DNA of 64,000 bases from Fasciolopsis buskii (taxonomy: Eukaryota; Platyhelminthes; Trematoda; Plagiorchiida; Fasciolidae): the NCBI GenBank assembly GCA_008360955.1, contig LUCM01004919.1, forward strand, positions 134,200-198,199, in the 5' to 3' direction. The notes beneath the pieces are model-generated. The model was not told the DNA's origin. It did no database searches and worked only from the letters and a program-made list of their open reading frames with translations. This document shows positions 14,101 through 29,100 of this stretch, one piece after another (positions within the stretch are counted from its first letter, which is position 1; every line of letters starts with the position of its first letter). Position numbers and translations under genes: made by a program.

Positions 14101-17100
14101 CGAGAACCTATCATCTTCCTCCTAAATCAATACATTCACTGATTCACATCAGTCCTTAGGAGTCTGTCTCTCTTCCCAGATTGATCCTGGGAAATTTGTT
14201 CACTGTGATGCCATCACTTCTTTATCGTCCTTTATGTCCCTTAAGATTACCTGCCTCTCGATGAACCACCATTTTCCATGGATGACTGGTGATTTTCTGA
14301 ATACCTAAGTATAATTCAATAAAGAATTTAAATGAGCAACAGAAACATCAAGTGTCATGATATTTTATTCCAAGAATATTCACTCCTGATCTACCAAGCT
14401 TTTTATCTCTTATCTAATGAGCAGTGGCACGTATATCAGGTCTTTTATCACAATGTTTTGTTCGGCAAAACTGATAAGGACGCCATCCATCCCTCCCAAA
14501 CTCATCTCAACTAAAGAAATGACCAGAAAATATCATGTGGCATTTTGCACGTAGAGGTGACCGTAATTGTCCAATAATTTGTTATCAATACAGATAGAGG
14601 AACAAAACAAGGCAAACATTGACTCGTGTTGGAATTCCTTCAGGTTAAAGATAAACGGCAATGATGAAGTGGAAAAAAGCTAAAACTGTCAAATCCGGAT
14701 TCAAATTTCATTATGGACGGTCAAACGCAGTGTTTAGGAAAAATGAACAGTTTCCAGTTCTAAGGAAATGGAAGGACCATGTGATTGACACTCGTTTGGT
14801 CTGATTTAATGGTCGCTATTTCAGCGCGGGAGGCGAGAAGGCTCTTATGGTTACGGAAAATTTCGATGAGAGCGGCAAGTATGATATCGATGGGAAGTGT
14901 TAATGCCTATTTGGAACCAATCTACCTGATGAGCAGCAAATGCATACGAGTCACTTGTGGATCCAATGATAACGTCTGGAGGTGCAGATTTTCGGGCCCA
15001 ACCAATTCGTACGAATCCGGAAGTGAGTGTTTCCACTTCATAATACCTGGAAGAATTTGCGGAGGAAGAAGAACGGGCAAGTATGGCTGAAACAGTAACA
15101 GAGGGAGGTCAAGTGGAGCATGGCCTTGGCTACTATCGAAGAAGGGACGCATGCTGCATGCTTCTCACCGATAACGACGTGTGTGAACTGTGTCGATTTG
15201 GTGTAGTGGCAATATACTTACCACTTCCCACGTGTGACAGCACGTGTAACCTGTCCACGATATGTTCTGGTAGGGCCTGTGTACTCTCCGGTCGTACTCC
15301 CTCGAGCTACGGAATTTAAATTATCTGATCAGCATGACGAATATATATATATATACATAGTAGTATTAGTAGTAGTAGTACAACCCACACATTATTAGTG
15401 GAAAAAACTTCAAAGTGAGTTTATTAACGTCAAACAGAAATCCTTACCTGGGTCAGACGAATCAGTACTACCCAATTCCAATGAATAGCCATAGGCCAAA
15501 AGCGTCTTGACCGTTTCAATGGCAGTTTCACTGCGCGAAAAACGAAACAAAATAAGTGGATTTGGGTAACTGTGAAGACTTCTGGGAGTAAAACAGAAGC
15601 CCGAATAGTGTACTTTTCATACGTCACCCGAGAATAAATCATTTAAATGTGTAGAGAAAAGCAAAAATATTGGTGTTCAAAGTAGTTACAATCGTCGCAT
15701 AATTATTAAGTTTAGTGAGATCAACTTCACATTATTAATGATGTTGAGTAGGAACGAAACTAATTTATTTCGTCAACCAGGAAACGATCTTCGAAGAATA
15801 AATATTGACAATTTTGAGCATATACTCTATAACAAAATTCATCTACGTAGATCCATGCAGTTGTTACCAACTTGGCTTGAACAGCAAGCGGTCACAGAAA
15901 TCTGTAGAGGCAATGTTTGAAAAAAAACTGACCTTTGTGAACAAAGTGAATTGTTTCTCCTTCGATTTGTATATCGGTAACGGATTCAACCAAACAGAAG
16001 TTGCCTCAACCAAAAATCGGAACACCATTTCACTAGGCGTGAAAATCTATACGGTAAAAAAAATCTAAGCCACTGAGACCTTGATTACGAAACAGTAGTA
16101 TTGTCCAAACGGGCCAAGTTTGTAACGGCCGAAAAGGTTATGATTTAAAGTACTAGCACATTCGATCAAAGATTTTAAGATTTTCTAGGTTTCAGCAAGG
16201 TTTGCTACATAACTTCTGGATTCGTTCATCAGATGCAATGCATACAGGATAAAGTACTCAGCATGTGTAATCAGAAACGTACTACAAATGCAACAACCAT
16301 TTGTGAGTAGTATACGGTTCTACCGGAGGAAACACGTCGACCAAAACATGACCACGACCGATGTTTACGAAGCTTAAGAAAATAGAGATCCGATGAGTTA
16401 CTAACTTACCGGTTAGAACGCTTGATGACGGGATCGACTTCACGGAACGGAACCAGATGCGGGCTGCGTTTTTGTGCTTGATCCTACAAAATAACAATAA
16501 CACAAAATAACTGACGAAAATGCGCAGTTTTAGGAGAAACAGAGAAATGCACATTTGCACATGTATTCATTACCAACTTTTCCTACCGACGATCTGATTC
16601 TATATAATGCGATTGAAAATCAACCCACTCGAAATGGAAAACATTACCCAAAACAATCGAAGGTGCTTTCTGCGATTTATATTAAAGACAACAATGAACT
16701 AACCAAATAGATCAAGATCAAAAAAGGGCTTATGTGGTCCTGCCACATTCCCAGCTTCTTTAAATCAATTCGTATTCTGTAGACATCACTGATATCGCTC
16801 ACTCTTGTGGCGGAATCAGTGTGATACTTGATTAGCTTAATTGTTCTAGTAGGAACTTACGACTCGCGCAGGATTCGAGATCAAGTAAAATTCACCTATT
16901 TGCCATGAGAAAATTCGAATGCTCTCCAATACCTGCTGTGATCTAGCTTCGTTGCTAATCCCCATTTAATCGGCCGAATTTAATCTTGCCGACTTTTTGA
17001 TCTACCAAAATGACTTCGGGTCGATATTCACCGAATGGGGCAGTTTTCTAGCCGATATAAACACAGGCGTCATTCGGTTCGCGTGCCCGACCAACGTATG

Positions 17101-20100
17101 AGCTGGCCATCATGCTCGGCTAACTGTCATGGGCTGTTTCACTGAAATCATGTTATTCGGAGGCCAACGCACAAACTCTGGTCATTTAAGTCATGCCCAC
17201 CCGGCGGCTTTTGAAGGGGTCACATCTGTTTCTGTTAATTGAATTGGGACGGTGGGTGGACCAGGGGAGTTGAGGGGCAATCACAAATTGTTATTGGACG
17301 CACAGTGAATAATTGTGAATTAGGATCGCGACAACCTCTGCAGTGCTCAAGAGGCGACACTTTGCCAACCTGGGCTGTTGACCCCTGACGTCATACAGGG
17401 TCCAGAAAGCCTGGAAAATACATAATCTTTCATAGCCTTGTACCTCTTAATGTCAAGAGGAACCTAATTAGATGTCTCATAATCAGAACAAAAGGAATAT
17501 GCACAGAACTTCACACGCAAGATCATTCACTGAAAATGGCTTCCCAGGTAGATTAATTGATAAAATATTGAAGACAGAAAGGAAGTTCCCAGGAAGGCGG
17601 CAATGGAGAGAGAGCCAATTTACAGATCTCTGTCATTTAAAGGCGACACGCCAGCAGAGATAGCATGAAGACTGACTAGCGCAATCACGAAGAAATTTTA
17701 CGCAACTAAGCTTCGAATCTTGTTCAAATCTCGCTCCGTGGTGTCATTACGGTTGGAAGATAAAGTTCCTGATTCTGCAGCTTCGTTTTCTGTTTATTCA
17801 TTCCTGTTCCTGTGGGAAAATTTACACTGGCCGCACGACCAGGCGCTTGGCTGAACGCATCCGTGAGCACCACCCTGGGTGGTTGGGCACTGGAACTTAA
17901 CAGTGCAGTCATTTCACACCTTGCATAGACCAACGACATCGTGAATGTGACGCAAGCTTTCCGGACCCTGTATAACGTCAGGGGTCAACAGTTTAGGTTG
18001 GCAGCGTCGCCTCTTAAATACTGCAGAGGCTGTCGCGATCCTTATTCGCAATTCTGCACTGTGCGCTCAAAAACGATTTGTGATTGCCCTTCAACTCCCC
18101 TGGTTCACACTCCGACCCAATGCAAACCCTAGACCACAAAACAACGCAACAAGTTCATCTGTTTTGGGGTTATAAATGTAGCATCCGTTTCTCTGGCCTG
18201 TGATCCATGCTAGACTTGTCTACGAATTTTCCTAGAGGAACGACCACATCTGTGGCAACTTTAACCGACCAGTTTCGCTGTGCTAGGCTTGGCTTAGGAG
18301 GGTGAACTACGTTTCGGTTTAATCAACTGTGCTAGTGCGCATCGGTCGTTTGGCCCCGTCGCTTTGGCACGGTCGCGTCAGTCCAAAGGCTAATGGCCAG
18401 CGGCTTGCTATCATGTGATACCTTAGGCACTTGCTGAGCAGGGGTTTAGTTGAGCCCTACCACCCACAGGCCAGACCCTGATGTTTTGTTCAGCTTGCTT
18501 GTGCTAGTGATTCAAATATGTCTATGGCATCCGAAAGTAAAATGGATCACGATGGTGTGTGTACTTGAGCCAACGATGTTAGTTCATTGCCTCGTCTGCA
18601 TCCTAGTCGGCGCACACACCTCATTTTACATCGAATGAATCACTGCAAGGATCTGTTGTCGTTTGACCGCACTGGAGCCGCACCCAAGCAACGATATATT
18701 GGCCTCAACAAAACCGTGGGTTTTTGCGCACTGTGTCGACCCAAGGAACTGCTTTCAATGGAAAAGTCGTTGTGGTGCCTGCTCGAAAGAGCTGAATGGA
18801 CTAAAATTCTAACTACCAACAACGCTTTCATCGGTAAGACGGAGTTTGCGGTCTTTTACTTTACTGGTTAACCTTTATCGAATGGTGCACAAATAGTGGC
18901 GCAAGCATTCAGGCGAGCTTATCACCACTGTTTTACGAAACTGCAAGCAAACTGCACTACACAGCTGTAAGTATAGAGCTAAATTCAAACAACAAACTAG
19001 GTAAAATAGTCAAGCATCTGTTTATAAACGATTCTCTACCATGAAACAAATCTCCCTGAGAGAATCTCGCGATTCTCATTTCGCTACGAAATTAGAAATC
19101 AGGATCGGTTTAAGAGGAATATTAATTACTAAAGTGGCTTTGCACTTCAGTACCATCGAGAATGGACTATGATATCGTAAGTTCGAATAGTTCTGTATAT
19201 CTGATAAGCCTAAAACCTCTACGTTGGTTAGGTTTAGGATTTTAACTGAGTCGGAACGCTTGAAAACTAGGAGACAATCATTCGTGAAACAAAGCAAGGC
19301 ATTCTTGGGGCCTTAGATTTCACAAAGAGGAAAGATGTTTCCTTTGCTGTGTTGAGGGAGGCGAAGTCAGCATATGATTGTGTACAAGCAACTCACTTCT
19401 GTAAAACCGTATGTCCATCCCAGACTGATACGATCGCGGGCCCACATGTTGTGCGTATTTTCAGCCAACTGATCCACAAGCGATTCCAGTCGAGAAGAAA
19501 GTCGAATTTGGGACAAGTCAAGGGGTTGTGGTTTGTATCCATTTGCTTGCGTGAAGCTTTGACATAAATAGAAGAGACAGAGTAAGTTCATCTGAAATAA
19601 GATTGTTGGACGCTTTATTCTGTTTACTCTTTTATTATGCGAGGAAGTGGTCGCAGCTGAACAAAGGCTGTCGAAGTAGGGATACGCCCCAATGGTGGCG
19701 TTATTCTAATCCGAGGCTTCTACTTCCACACTCCACAACTTTGTCGATACTAATCTCTATAAAACGACTGTTTGATCTCAGGTTAGTGGTATACTCTAAC
19801 CGGTATTGCTTTCCCCATTTGTTATTTGTGCTTTGGAGGAAGATTCCATGGATTTCAGGTTTTGTGATTTACGGACTACCTGAAAGCTTTTATCACCAAT
19901 AAACTGAGTAATACAACTAATAATCGCTTTTTAGGCTTTATTTTGAATAAATAGTCATGTAAGGCAGAAAATATGAGTTTGTCTGCGGCGGTAAAGACCC
20001 GGAAAACTAAACAGGATAGTCAATAATGTAGCAATGAGACGTCAAATGTACACGCGGCCCATGCATCGGACATCCGTTTTGGGCTTACCAAAAAAACCAA

Positions 20101-23100
20101 ATTGACTTCCTGCACGAAAAATGCACATACCTATTAGGAAGTTTGATGGTTTTCATTCGAGTGCCTTCAGGTAAGGGTTCGTAGGTAATGTTGTAGCCTA
20201 GGGCAACAATGGTGCGCAGAGTTTCATATGCCAAAGTTACGTTGTACTGTCGATCCGGTCCGGGTAGTTTAACAAACGTGGTCAGACATGGATGTAAACC
20301 ATTTTGATCATCGCGTCGCTGCGAAAAAGGGACGAAAGAGCCACAAATTCATGTGTTAAAAGGCAGATTGTAGGGCGCCGTCTTGTGCCTTAACTATGTG
20401 TAAGTGTGTAAAAATGTTTGAACGGCGCATTGAGCTAGGATTTATGGTAGGCTTATTATATTCGTCTAGCAGCTCTGCATTCGTGCTCGAAGGATGAAGT
20501 ACTTTTTCTTCCAACCAATTTTTAACAATTTTCCGTTACTAAAAAACAAAGATGATGGAACCGCTCAACACTGAAAGAATAGAAAAGTGTATTATGGGGT
20601 CAAAATAAACCCAAAGTGCTGCGAGTTTAAATGCTTTTTCTTAAAGACCGCTTCATTTATGAGGGTTTTTCAGTAGGGTGTAACGGACAACATGAACGGG
20701 TGAAGGACCGAGCCAAATTCCTCTCTGCACAGGTTCAGAAGTAGAAGCTCGACCAATTGCCCTTCGGAAACTCAGACTATGCATGAACAAACAATGCACA
20801 ATCTTTTAAATGATTAATAAAGAAAGGGACATTGTACGCCGTTTGGTGACCGCTGATCATCGTTTGTCAACCTCGGGCAACCATTAACATCGGAAGCATG
20901 TAAATCACGTCTCAGTTGTGCGACTTCATAACACCGCATGAATTTTAATAATGTCTTTAATTTCAGAAACAGACAAGTAGCCCTCGACTGATGACCATCA
21001 GTTACCTAACGACGATCAACAGCTCCTAAACGACAGGAAAATCCGTAGTGACTTTAACGATCAAATGTGAAATCTCATAAATTTGAAGAAATTTTGCAGT
21101 AAGAATTTACTCACCTCACCGTATTTCCAGCCCTGGTCGATTTTTCGCATTGACCACATTTCATGCAGGTTTTCGGCTAACCGGTCTCGAACTAGTTCCA
21201 CATTACTTGGCAGCTGAATCTGAGGTAAGGAGTGAAAGGATAGATGGAAAGGGAATACAGACAGCTTAAACCGTAGACCAAAGCGGTAGACTAAGAGCTC
21301 CGAGGTTGTCATCTGCAGAGCTTCCGAATAATTATGTTTGGTTTTAGCGGCTCACTCAGTTGTGACTTGAGAAGATAGAAAGGCAGGATGCGGGAGAAGT
21401 AAATTGTGGGCATAGTTGCCGACGAAGCTGACCGTGGAACTTTCTTGTGTCTAATGCTGTTCAACTGCCTAGATGAATCCGTTTTACACCAATCAAGGTG
21501 TTTAATACAGTTCATACCATACAATTGAAAAGCAAGTATTTTGACCCTTTCAGGATAAGTCGTCACTGACCATCTTTTTGCTGAGTTTCGAACTATTATC
21601 CATTTCAAACAAGCAGAAGAAAATGACGCAACGGAAATAATAAACTGCTTGTTCTCTTTTGGTTTAAAAACAACTAATCAAGCACCATTTAATTCAAGTG
21701 TATCTATCAGCTGCAACATAAAATGAAAGCAGAAAAACGAGTTGGGAAACAAACTGCAGGTGGAACGATCAAAGAGGAATTGCGCGAACAGAAAATTACT
21801 GTTACTGACAAAACGTTAAATCTCCGAATATCAGCAACCCCGATATTCGGTGGGTCGTTGAAATTTCTATCGGGAACGCAGGACACCGTATAAGACCAAG
21901 TTTTAGAACGAAATGCAACATTCAGTGCTTGCATTTAGTGCATTTCAACGGACAACTCAACATGGTCCGGCAATTAGCTGATACTTCCACAGCCTTGGGT
22001 AGGATTTAACACCTGAATGACGACGGCTGGGATTTGTGCGTCAAGTGGCGTTCCAGGACATATGATTGTTCACCATTCCAAATTTGAATGCCTTATTGTG
22101 GACACGAGAACAAGAATCAAGCAATAAGCTAATGAGACACAGATCAGAGACGAACAACCACTTTGCGATCTTTCCTTTCTCGAAGATCACGTGTTTTAGT
22201 CGTGCAGGAGAGATAACCTAACTTGTAGCGATTATTCCACACATAACGGAGAAAAAACGTTTCTCTGAATCAAGAAAACTGGAATTAACATTAAATCAAC
22301 CAAGGAAATGAAAATATATCCAATACAAAACTACCGTTCAAAATGGGTGAAAATGCAAGACCTACATGTGTAGTTCGCACAGTCTGTGGGACAAACACGG
22401 ATTGTTGTGGCGTAGGTGATGCTAGCGGTCCCATAAAGACGGATTTTTCCAACTGCCCAAAAGTGAATACTGGTTCCAGCCTTAAACGTTGTCCCGGTTG
22501 CCGAGCTTCAGAAATGGGGGCATATCCTGGCGGAGGTCCATGACGCAGACGACCTTGGTTTGCGCCTAACAAAAAGCGAGCACTAGCCTTCGCATTCATA
22601 CTGATGCACGGAAAAAACAGACCGGTAGTGTTGAAATCCTGAGATCGAAGAGAAGATGAGCTATGATGAATTAAACGGACTTAGTTTTAGAGTGGTGCTG
22701 TGAGGTAACAAAAATGCCAGAGCTGCAAAATTGCTATAAAAACTGAAGACTGAGGTTTGTAATATTATATTCTAGGATATCGATCATTCAACGACGAAAG
22801 TGAATACTACTGGTCTTGATATCAAAAGAGGTCGACGGTTTTCATCAAGGGAGAGCTTAAATCACACTCTTGAGCAGTCAGGGAAACCGAAAGTGTTGGG
22901 CTGATAATTCCGTTTAAAGGATTTTGCCATACCAGAGCTTAGAAACAGATGTATACAAACGAACCACTCGGGGATTACGGACTGGTGAAAAAACAATGAG
23001 ACGATGTTGAAAGAATTTAGCCGAAGTTCTTGTTTTGCAGGAATAAGGACTGCTGCTTACAGATGACTCTTATTAAAACCGTTACTGGCAGGATTCCAGG

Positions 23101-26100
23101 GGATTGCTTCGACTCACCAATTTCTAAAAGAAAGGTGTCATCGAGTTCCTGAACAAATTTGGTTTAACAAACGGCCACATAAACTAACTCTCTTTTGACC
23201 AGGCGGGGGCGATCAACGAATAAGAACAACGCAGAATAGTTTGTACTGAAAATGGAACGGGACGTTGACAAATAGCATATGCACTACAATGTGGAGAGAA
23301 AATACAGTACTCAGTTCTGGTCTCAATTTTTGCAAACACCAAGGAACCTTGGTTAGGGTTGCAACCTTATAGCAGCATCTATGAGGAAGAAAAAAGAACA
23401 GGAAACAATAAAAGGTTGACTGCTAAATAACACGTTAAACAACGGTATAGAAGTGGGAGGATTTCGACTGCAAGAAAACCACTGATTGCGTCATTGAGTC
23501 ATAGCATCTATTGTTCCCATTTATCTCATGGACTCCAATCCTGATGGTCTAATTGCATCTACAACAGACAGCCCAATGGTTGGGGTTTCCAGACGTTTTT
23601 TGCCATATCTTTGACCGGCCACGTCAACCAATCCTCCAGCCATTACCTGCCTCGAACAACGGAGTACAACAAAGCAATCATTCTGTAGACATAGGCAGAA
23701 CACGTCCCAATCCTCTTAATCTATTTATATTCAGTGCCTATTCTAAATATGGAACCCTAGAACCCAATACCCAACTTCTGAGGTACCAACAAGATTCTCG
23801 CACCACACTCTAACAATATTACGAAGTTATCAAAGATCTTCGTAAGTCCACCGTCCTCAGCGACCATGATTCTGAACTGTTGCTGTGTAAACAGAACCTT
23901 TGGTGAGTACCAACCAAACATCCTGCATGAGCGAACACACATCACTCGACTTAAGATTACCAGATAAGATACAACTACACAAATAATTAAATATCTACCT
24001 CATCCGATCCTTCTTCTACAGCCACAAAATTCGAATTCCGGCAAATCCAATCACAGAACCGCATTTTACACTTCAAAAGTGTAAAAAGCATCCCTACAAT
24101 GTTATTCAGACGACACAGAAAAGCCTGCATCTTACTTGAACCTTCACTTACCAGCACAACATTGTTAGCATATTTTATGCCAGAAATCTACTTGCCTTAA
24201 CAGATATGAGCGGGCGTGCCCTTTGACTGTCTGCATTACAATTCTGTCATCGTTATTTCGTTGTTTTCTTGTCGGATATTTGGTCCCATTATGGTTTCCG
24301 TTCGTCGCCACAATCGGTCGGAATTACTGTTGTTGAAAAACTTTATTCTTTCTCAATATGGGCTGGGATCATGCACTGATGTACCTGAAAGATCTTATCC
24401 GTCTAAAAGAGGCACTCGTGCTGGCTGGCAGGCAGATCTTAAATGCAACCCACCGGCCAAGATGTCCATCCCGGGAATGTTGAGTACTAACATCCGTTCT
24501 TCGTTTACGAAAATGTTGGATCTGTCCTTCCCACTTCAATCACTGAACTATGTACACACATGCGTCATTTGCATACAAGAATCTAAGTAGAACCCGGATA
24601 TCGCTGATTCACTCGTGTCGATAGTCAGCTTCAGACTTCACCGCCAGCGGAGTTTCGAACAAAAAGACTGGAGGCGGTGTGACAACATACATGAACTCCT
24701 TCTGGTCTGGCAAGTCCGAAGTTATTTAAACCTAGGATGGCACTGTCTCGTAAGACAGTGCCATCCTAGGTTTCCTCGCCACTCCAGCACTATCATAACG
24801 AACTTATGTATTCCCCGTTTAGCTCGCAAAACAATATCACTTCTTTTTTCGACTATTCTAGTATTTATTGTTCCTCTGTTTGAGGTCAGCCGGCATATTA
24901 GTGTAGGTGATTTCAATCATGCATCCACACTACCACGGACTGTTTGATTTGCCTGGCCTCTACGTTTTGCCTACCAGGGACAAATCCATTTTTAGATAGG
25001 GTTATTATCAACTACCCTGATTTATTTTCCCTGAAACTGTGTGCTCCAATTCCAAGCAGTGATCATTTTCTGCTTTTGTTAAGGCCCAAGATATACTCTA
25101 GGTCAGCTTTCCATTCCTTCAGGCAAACAAATCAAATCCGAGTTCGTCTCTGTAACTTTTTACACAACTGCCTTACTCTCCTTCAGAAATCTCTTTCACT
25201 CGCACCTACCTGGTTCTCGTTGGAGCCTCTGCTTAATGACGATGTCAAACTTTTCACAGACACGGCCAACGCAATCTTTAATATCTATTGTCTCTTAGAA
25301 ACACTATTCACCTCAAATGACCTTATCTCCACCCAGAAACTGAAATCTCTACGAAGATGCAAGGAGCAATTCTACAAATCTCGTAATAACTCAAGCGTGC
25401 GGTATATTTCCACTCTAACAAAAGCCAAAAATCAAACGCATCGACACTACATTCATCAGCCAACTATTGAGTGGTAACCACAACTAATTCCTATGGCAAG
25501 GCATTCGACTGTTGTGCGGGAAGAAAAAGAGACGTGAAATTTTCTGCGGATGTCGACAACATCAACCATGCTTCCAATTATGCCTCGACCATATTTGGAC
25601 AGGGTGATGATATGACAGTTACACGTTTTTCTAGGGACGAGGTGTTCGACCTTCTCCGCATCACTAAAATTACCACAGGGGTTGGTCCTGACAGTCTGTC
25701 CTCAGCTCTTTTAAGGCACGATGCTGTGGTCCTGACGAATGGATTCACTTCTCTGATTATCACATCACTAAGCTCGTCTTCAATCTCTGACTACTGGAGA
25801 CCCGTCACTAGTGTTCCCATCCCAAAGTCAATCATTTCTACTGCTTTAGCAAAATTCTTCCGCCCCTTCGCCTTAATACCTTCTGGTCTTAAAACGACTA
25901 AGTGTGCCATACTTAAGCGCCTGCATTCTTCTATTTATCCTCCTGACGATCCTTTTCAGTTTACTTATAAATCTAACAGGCCTACATTGGACGCAGTCGC
26001 CTCCACCCCATTATTCATCACATTTGTAAGTCCTTCAATGCATCAGTAATATCTGTGCGTTGCACCTTTTAATTCGGTCCCACGGTCCCTTCTACTTCAC

Positions 26101-29100
26101 AGACAAGAAACACTTGGCTGTTCCACGCCTTTATAAGCATGGCTGTCTGATTACTTTACTAACTGAACCTAGTTCACACGAACAGTCCGTAAAACTTCAA
26201 AAGCGTTGAGTAACGACTTAAACGTGTTTCAGGGTGCTATACTTTCACCGTATCTCCTCTCTACTTACACCAGCGACTTATCAACTAGCTTACCCTCTAA
26301 TCTGTTTAAGTATGCTGATGATGTTGCCCTCTCAAGCCGTTTCGGACAGCAATGATGTTCAAAGTTTTCCAACAACCTAGATTCCTCTACACGAGCTGGT
26401 TCAAATCTCAACATATTCAAATGTTTCGAACGTCTGTTCTCTCTCTCGCTCTCGGTCGGCCTATCCATCCGAAACGTCTTCCATCAAATCTAAATCTCTT
26501 ACCAGGGTTGATTCTGTGAAATATCTAGGAGTTATCATTGGTAAAAATCTGAAGTGGACTTCTCACATTTCTACCTGTGTAAAGAATCTTCGACGGTTGT
26601 CATTTCAAATCAGGAAGCTTCGGCAGTACAGGTTGAAACAAAGCACCATCTCCCGACTTGTATACCAATGTTTTCCTAGTCCTTATTTACTGTTCTCCTG
26701 TTATTTTTCCAGGTTTATTTAAAAAGAATTCTAAATTCTTCGTCGGGGGCTATCAGTTATTAGCCGTGTCCTTCGTACCATTGACTGAAATGTCCCCTAA
26801 TCGGTGATCAAAACTTATCAGAATGTGTGAAATTCGCTAGCAAAATTCTTTCTGATCCCACGCATCTTCTGCACAACAATCTTTCAAAGTGCCGCTTTCG
26901 TATTTCAGCGCGATCCACTTTTCGCTCCATGCCCCCTAAAACTCATCTGTCCCATATTTAGCGTACATCTTGATAAATTGTGACCGGGTTTCAGCCGATT
27001 ACCTGTGCAATCTATCCATAATGTGCTCTGGTCATTCCTCGATGGGCTTTTTTCTACATTTTTACAAGGTGATGAGTGTAACTTTTCTTTATTTTTTTAT
27101 CCCCATGTGTTTTGACTGAAACGTGACATTTTTATACGCAAAAATCTATACAACACAATACAATACACATGAGGATATGGTGATTTCCATTGCCATCCGA
27201 CGAAAGGGAGCGACCCTGACGAATATCACTTATAGTGGTGAACTCGGGTGGAATACGGCCGTATGCGTGAACTTAGTTTTATGAAGGCATACTAATGAAA
27301 CCATTAATTCCTCTCAGAAAATTGTTGACATAAAGAACTCTGAGACCCAGAGTTTAATATTAATATGCTTTACTTTTATTTGGTTACCATGACGTGAACT
27401 ATGTGAGAAGTAAATTTTACTATTTGAGGTTGTGAACATATCCCATAGACCAGTTACTTCCGCTAGTTCAACGTGATTTCCACAAGACAACATTGCAAGC
27501 AACACAGAAACCTTAGCAAAGAGTCACAAAAAAGTAAACAAAAATTACCTGAAAATATCCACGAACTAAGCGACCGTTCACGTTGAACTGAATAACCGGG
27601 CCCGTCAGATCTAACAGACAACCGATAATATCACCACCTTTTAGAGAAAGGTCAGTCGTTGGTTCTTCCGGAACAGAATCGTCTGTACCGATGCTGGCCT
27701 GTTTAGGTTTTCCACCGGCCCACAAACACCGTCCATCGAAGGCGTAACTAAACAAGTCATCCCCCAGACTGGCAGCACCCCAACCAGCTCCGCCACCGGG
27801 TTGTGCATCGTAACCTTCCGTGTTACCCCAGCCGACACGAATTTGCGCAGGCTGATGTGTGACAGTTTCGAGTGAATCGATTATCACCTCAAAGTACCAC
27901 TTTGGATACATGGAACCACCCTTTGTGTAAAAGGAAGTGGACTAAAAATTGTATAATTCATTTCCTGATGTACATATCTTAGCAGAAAAATTAAAATAAT
28001 GAGACTTTAATGAAAAACCTTCCTTTTCACAAACAGTCAAGAAGCAGCATTTGGTCAGCTTTGAATAACAATACATTTCCAGATCATATCACTAATGCTC
28101 TTAAGAAATAACGTGTACATGACTGGTTTTAAGACTATATGCAACTTCCCTTCGAAATGTAACAAAGAGAATAACATTGGTAGCACGAATACAGCTTAAG
28201 TTTACATTGAGACACTCCTGGTTGGAGCGGAACGCCATACCCCCCGAAAAACGTGATAATATCTTGTTATCACTGGTTGGTTCTGGTGTCCTCCCAGAAC
28301 CACAGATACCTCGCTTGACCCTTTGGGAACTTAAACATCCCAGGGATTTGTGCTCACAGTTTCCGGTGGACACCCGAAACTTAGTGCCCGTGATATGAGT
28401 CCCTTCAACGGGGTAAAAAAGCGACAGATGTTGCAATTCAGTGGTTTGGTTTCTCGCAGATGAATACTGGGAATCATAAATCTTTCTGTTGTTTAGCAGC
28501 CTCGGGCTGTTTCCAGAAGCTACGATCCGGATTGGAATAATGATTTATTTTCAGAAATGACAGTCGTTGATAAAATTAACGGGGTGCTACCATGTCATAT
28601 GACGTGGCCAAACAATTCACAGGGGACGTGTTCATTTCCAGGATGCTTATTCTACTCCAAGAAAAAACAGCTAAAGTCAGTGTGGAGCAAGTAAATGTTA
28701 GTCAGAGTACCAAATGATTGTCAGAGGCCAATAAAAACGGAAGAACCTGTGGTGTGCGCCAAATAGAGGAATTACCCGAGATACATGATTGACTGACCTC
28801 TACTATATGCGGTATCTTGATAAGTTGTATTTTGGAACAAATGAACTGTAAACATGATAACCTGGAAGATATCAAATCATGCTTTGGTAGTTAAGCTCCG
28901 GAGAGAAGCCGAAGGTCTTTAGACAAATATTTTGACGGGACAGGAAGCAAAAGAGTATAACCAAAATAAATATTTCCCATTCTTGCTGACAGGATAAATC
29001 CACAAGGAACAGGATCCACAAAACGACTGATTTATGCTTCTGTTTTGGTGGCTCATTAGGTAGGAATTGAGGACAGGCTTTAATAAAAATAGGACAAGTG

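Noticed and set aside
15047..15086. RyR exon 21 starting at 15086 instead of 15046
   Set aside because: It is in phase with exon 19 but gives a Ser-rich segment without homology and drops the conserved GKW; the 15222-15306 exon plus acceptor at 15047 restores the family sequence.
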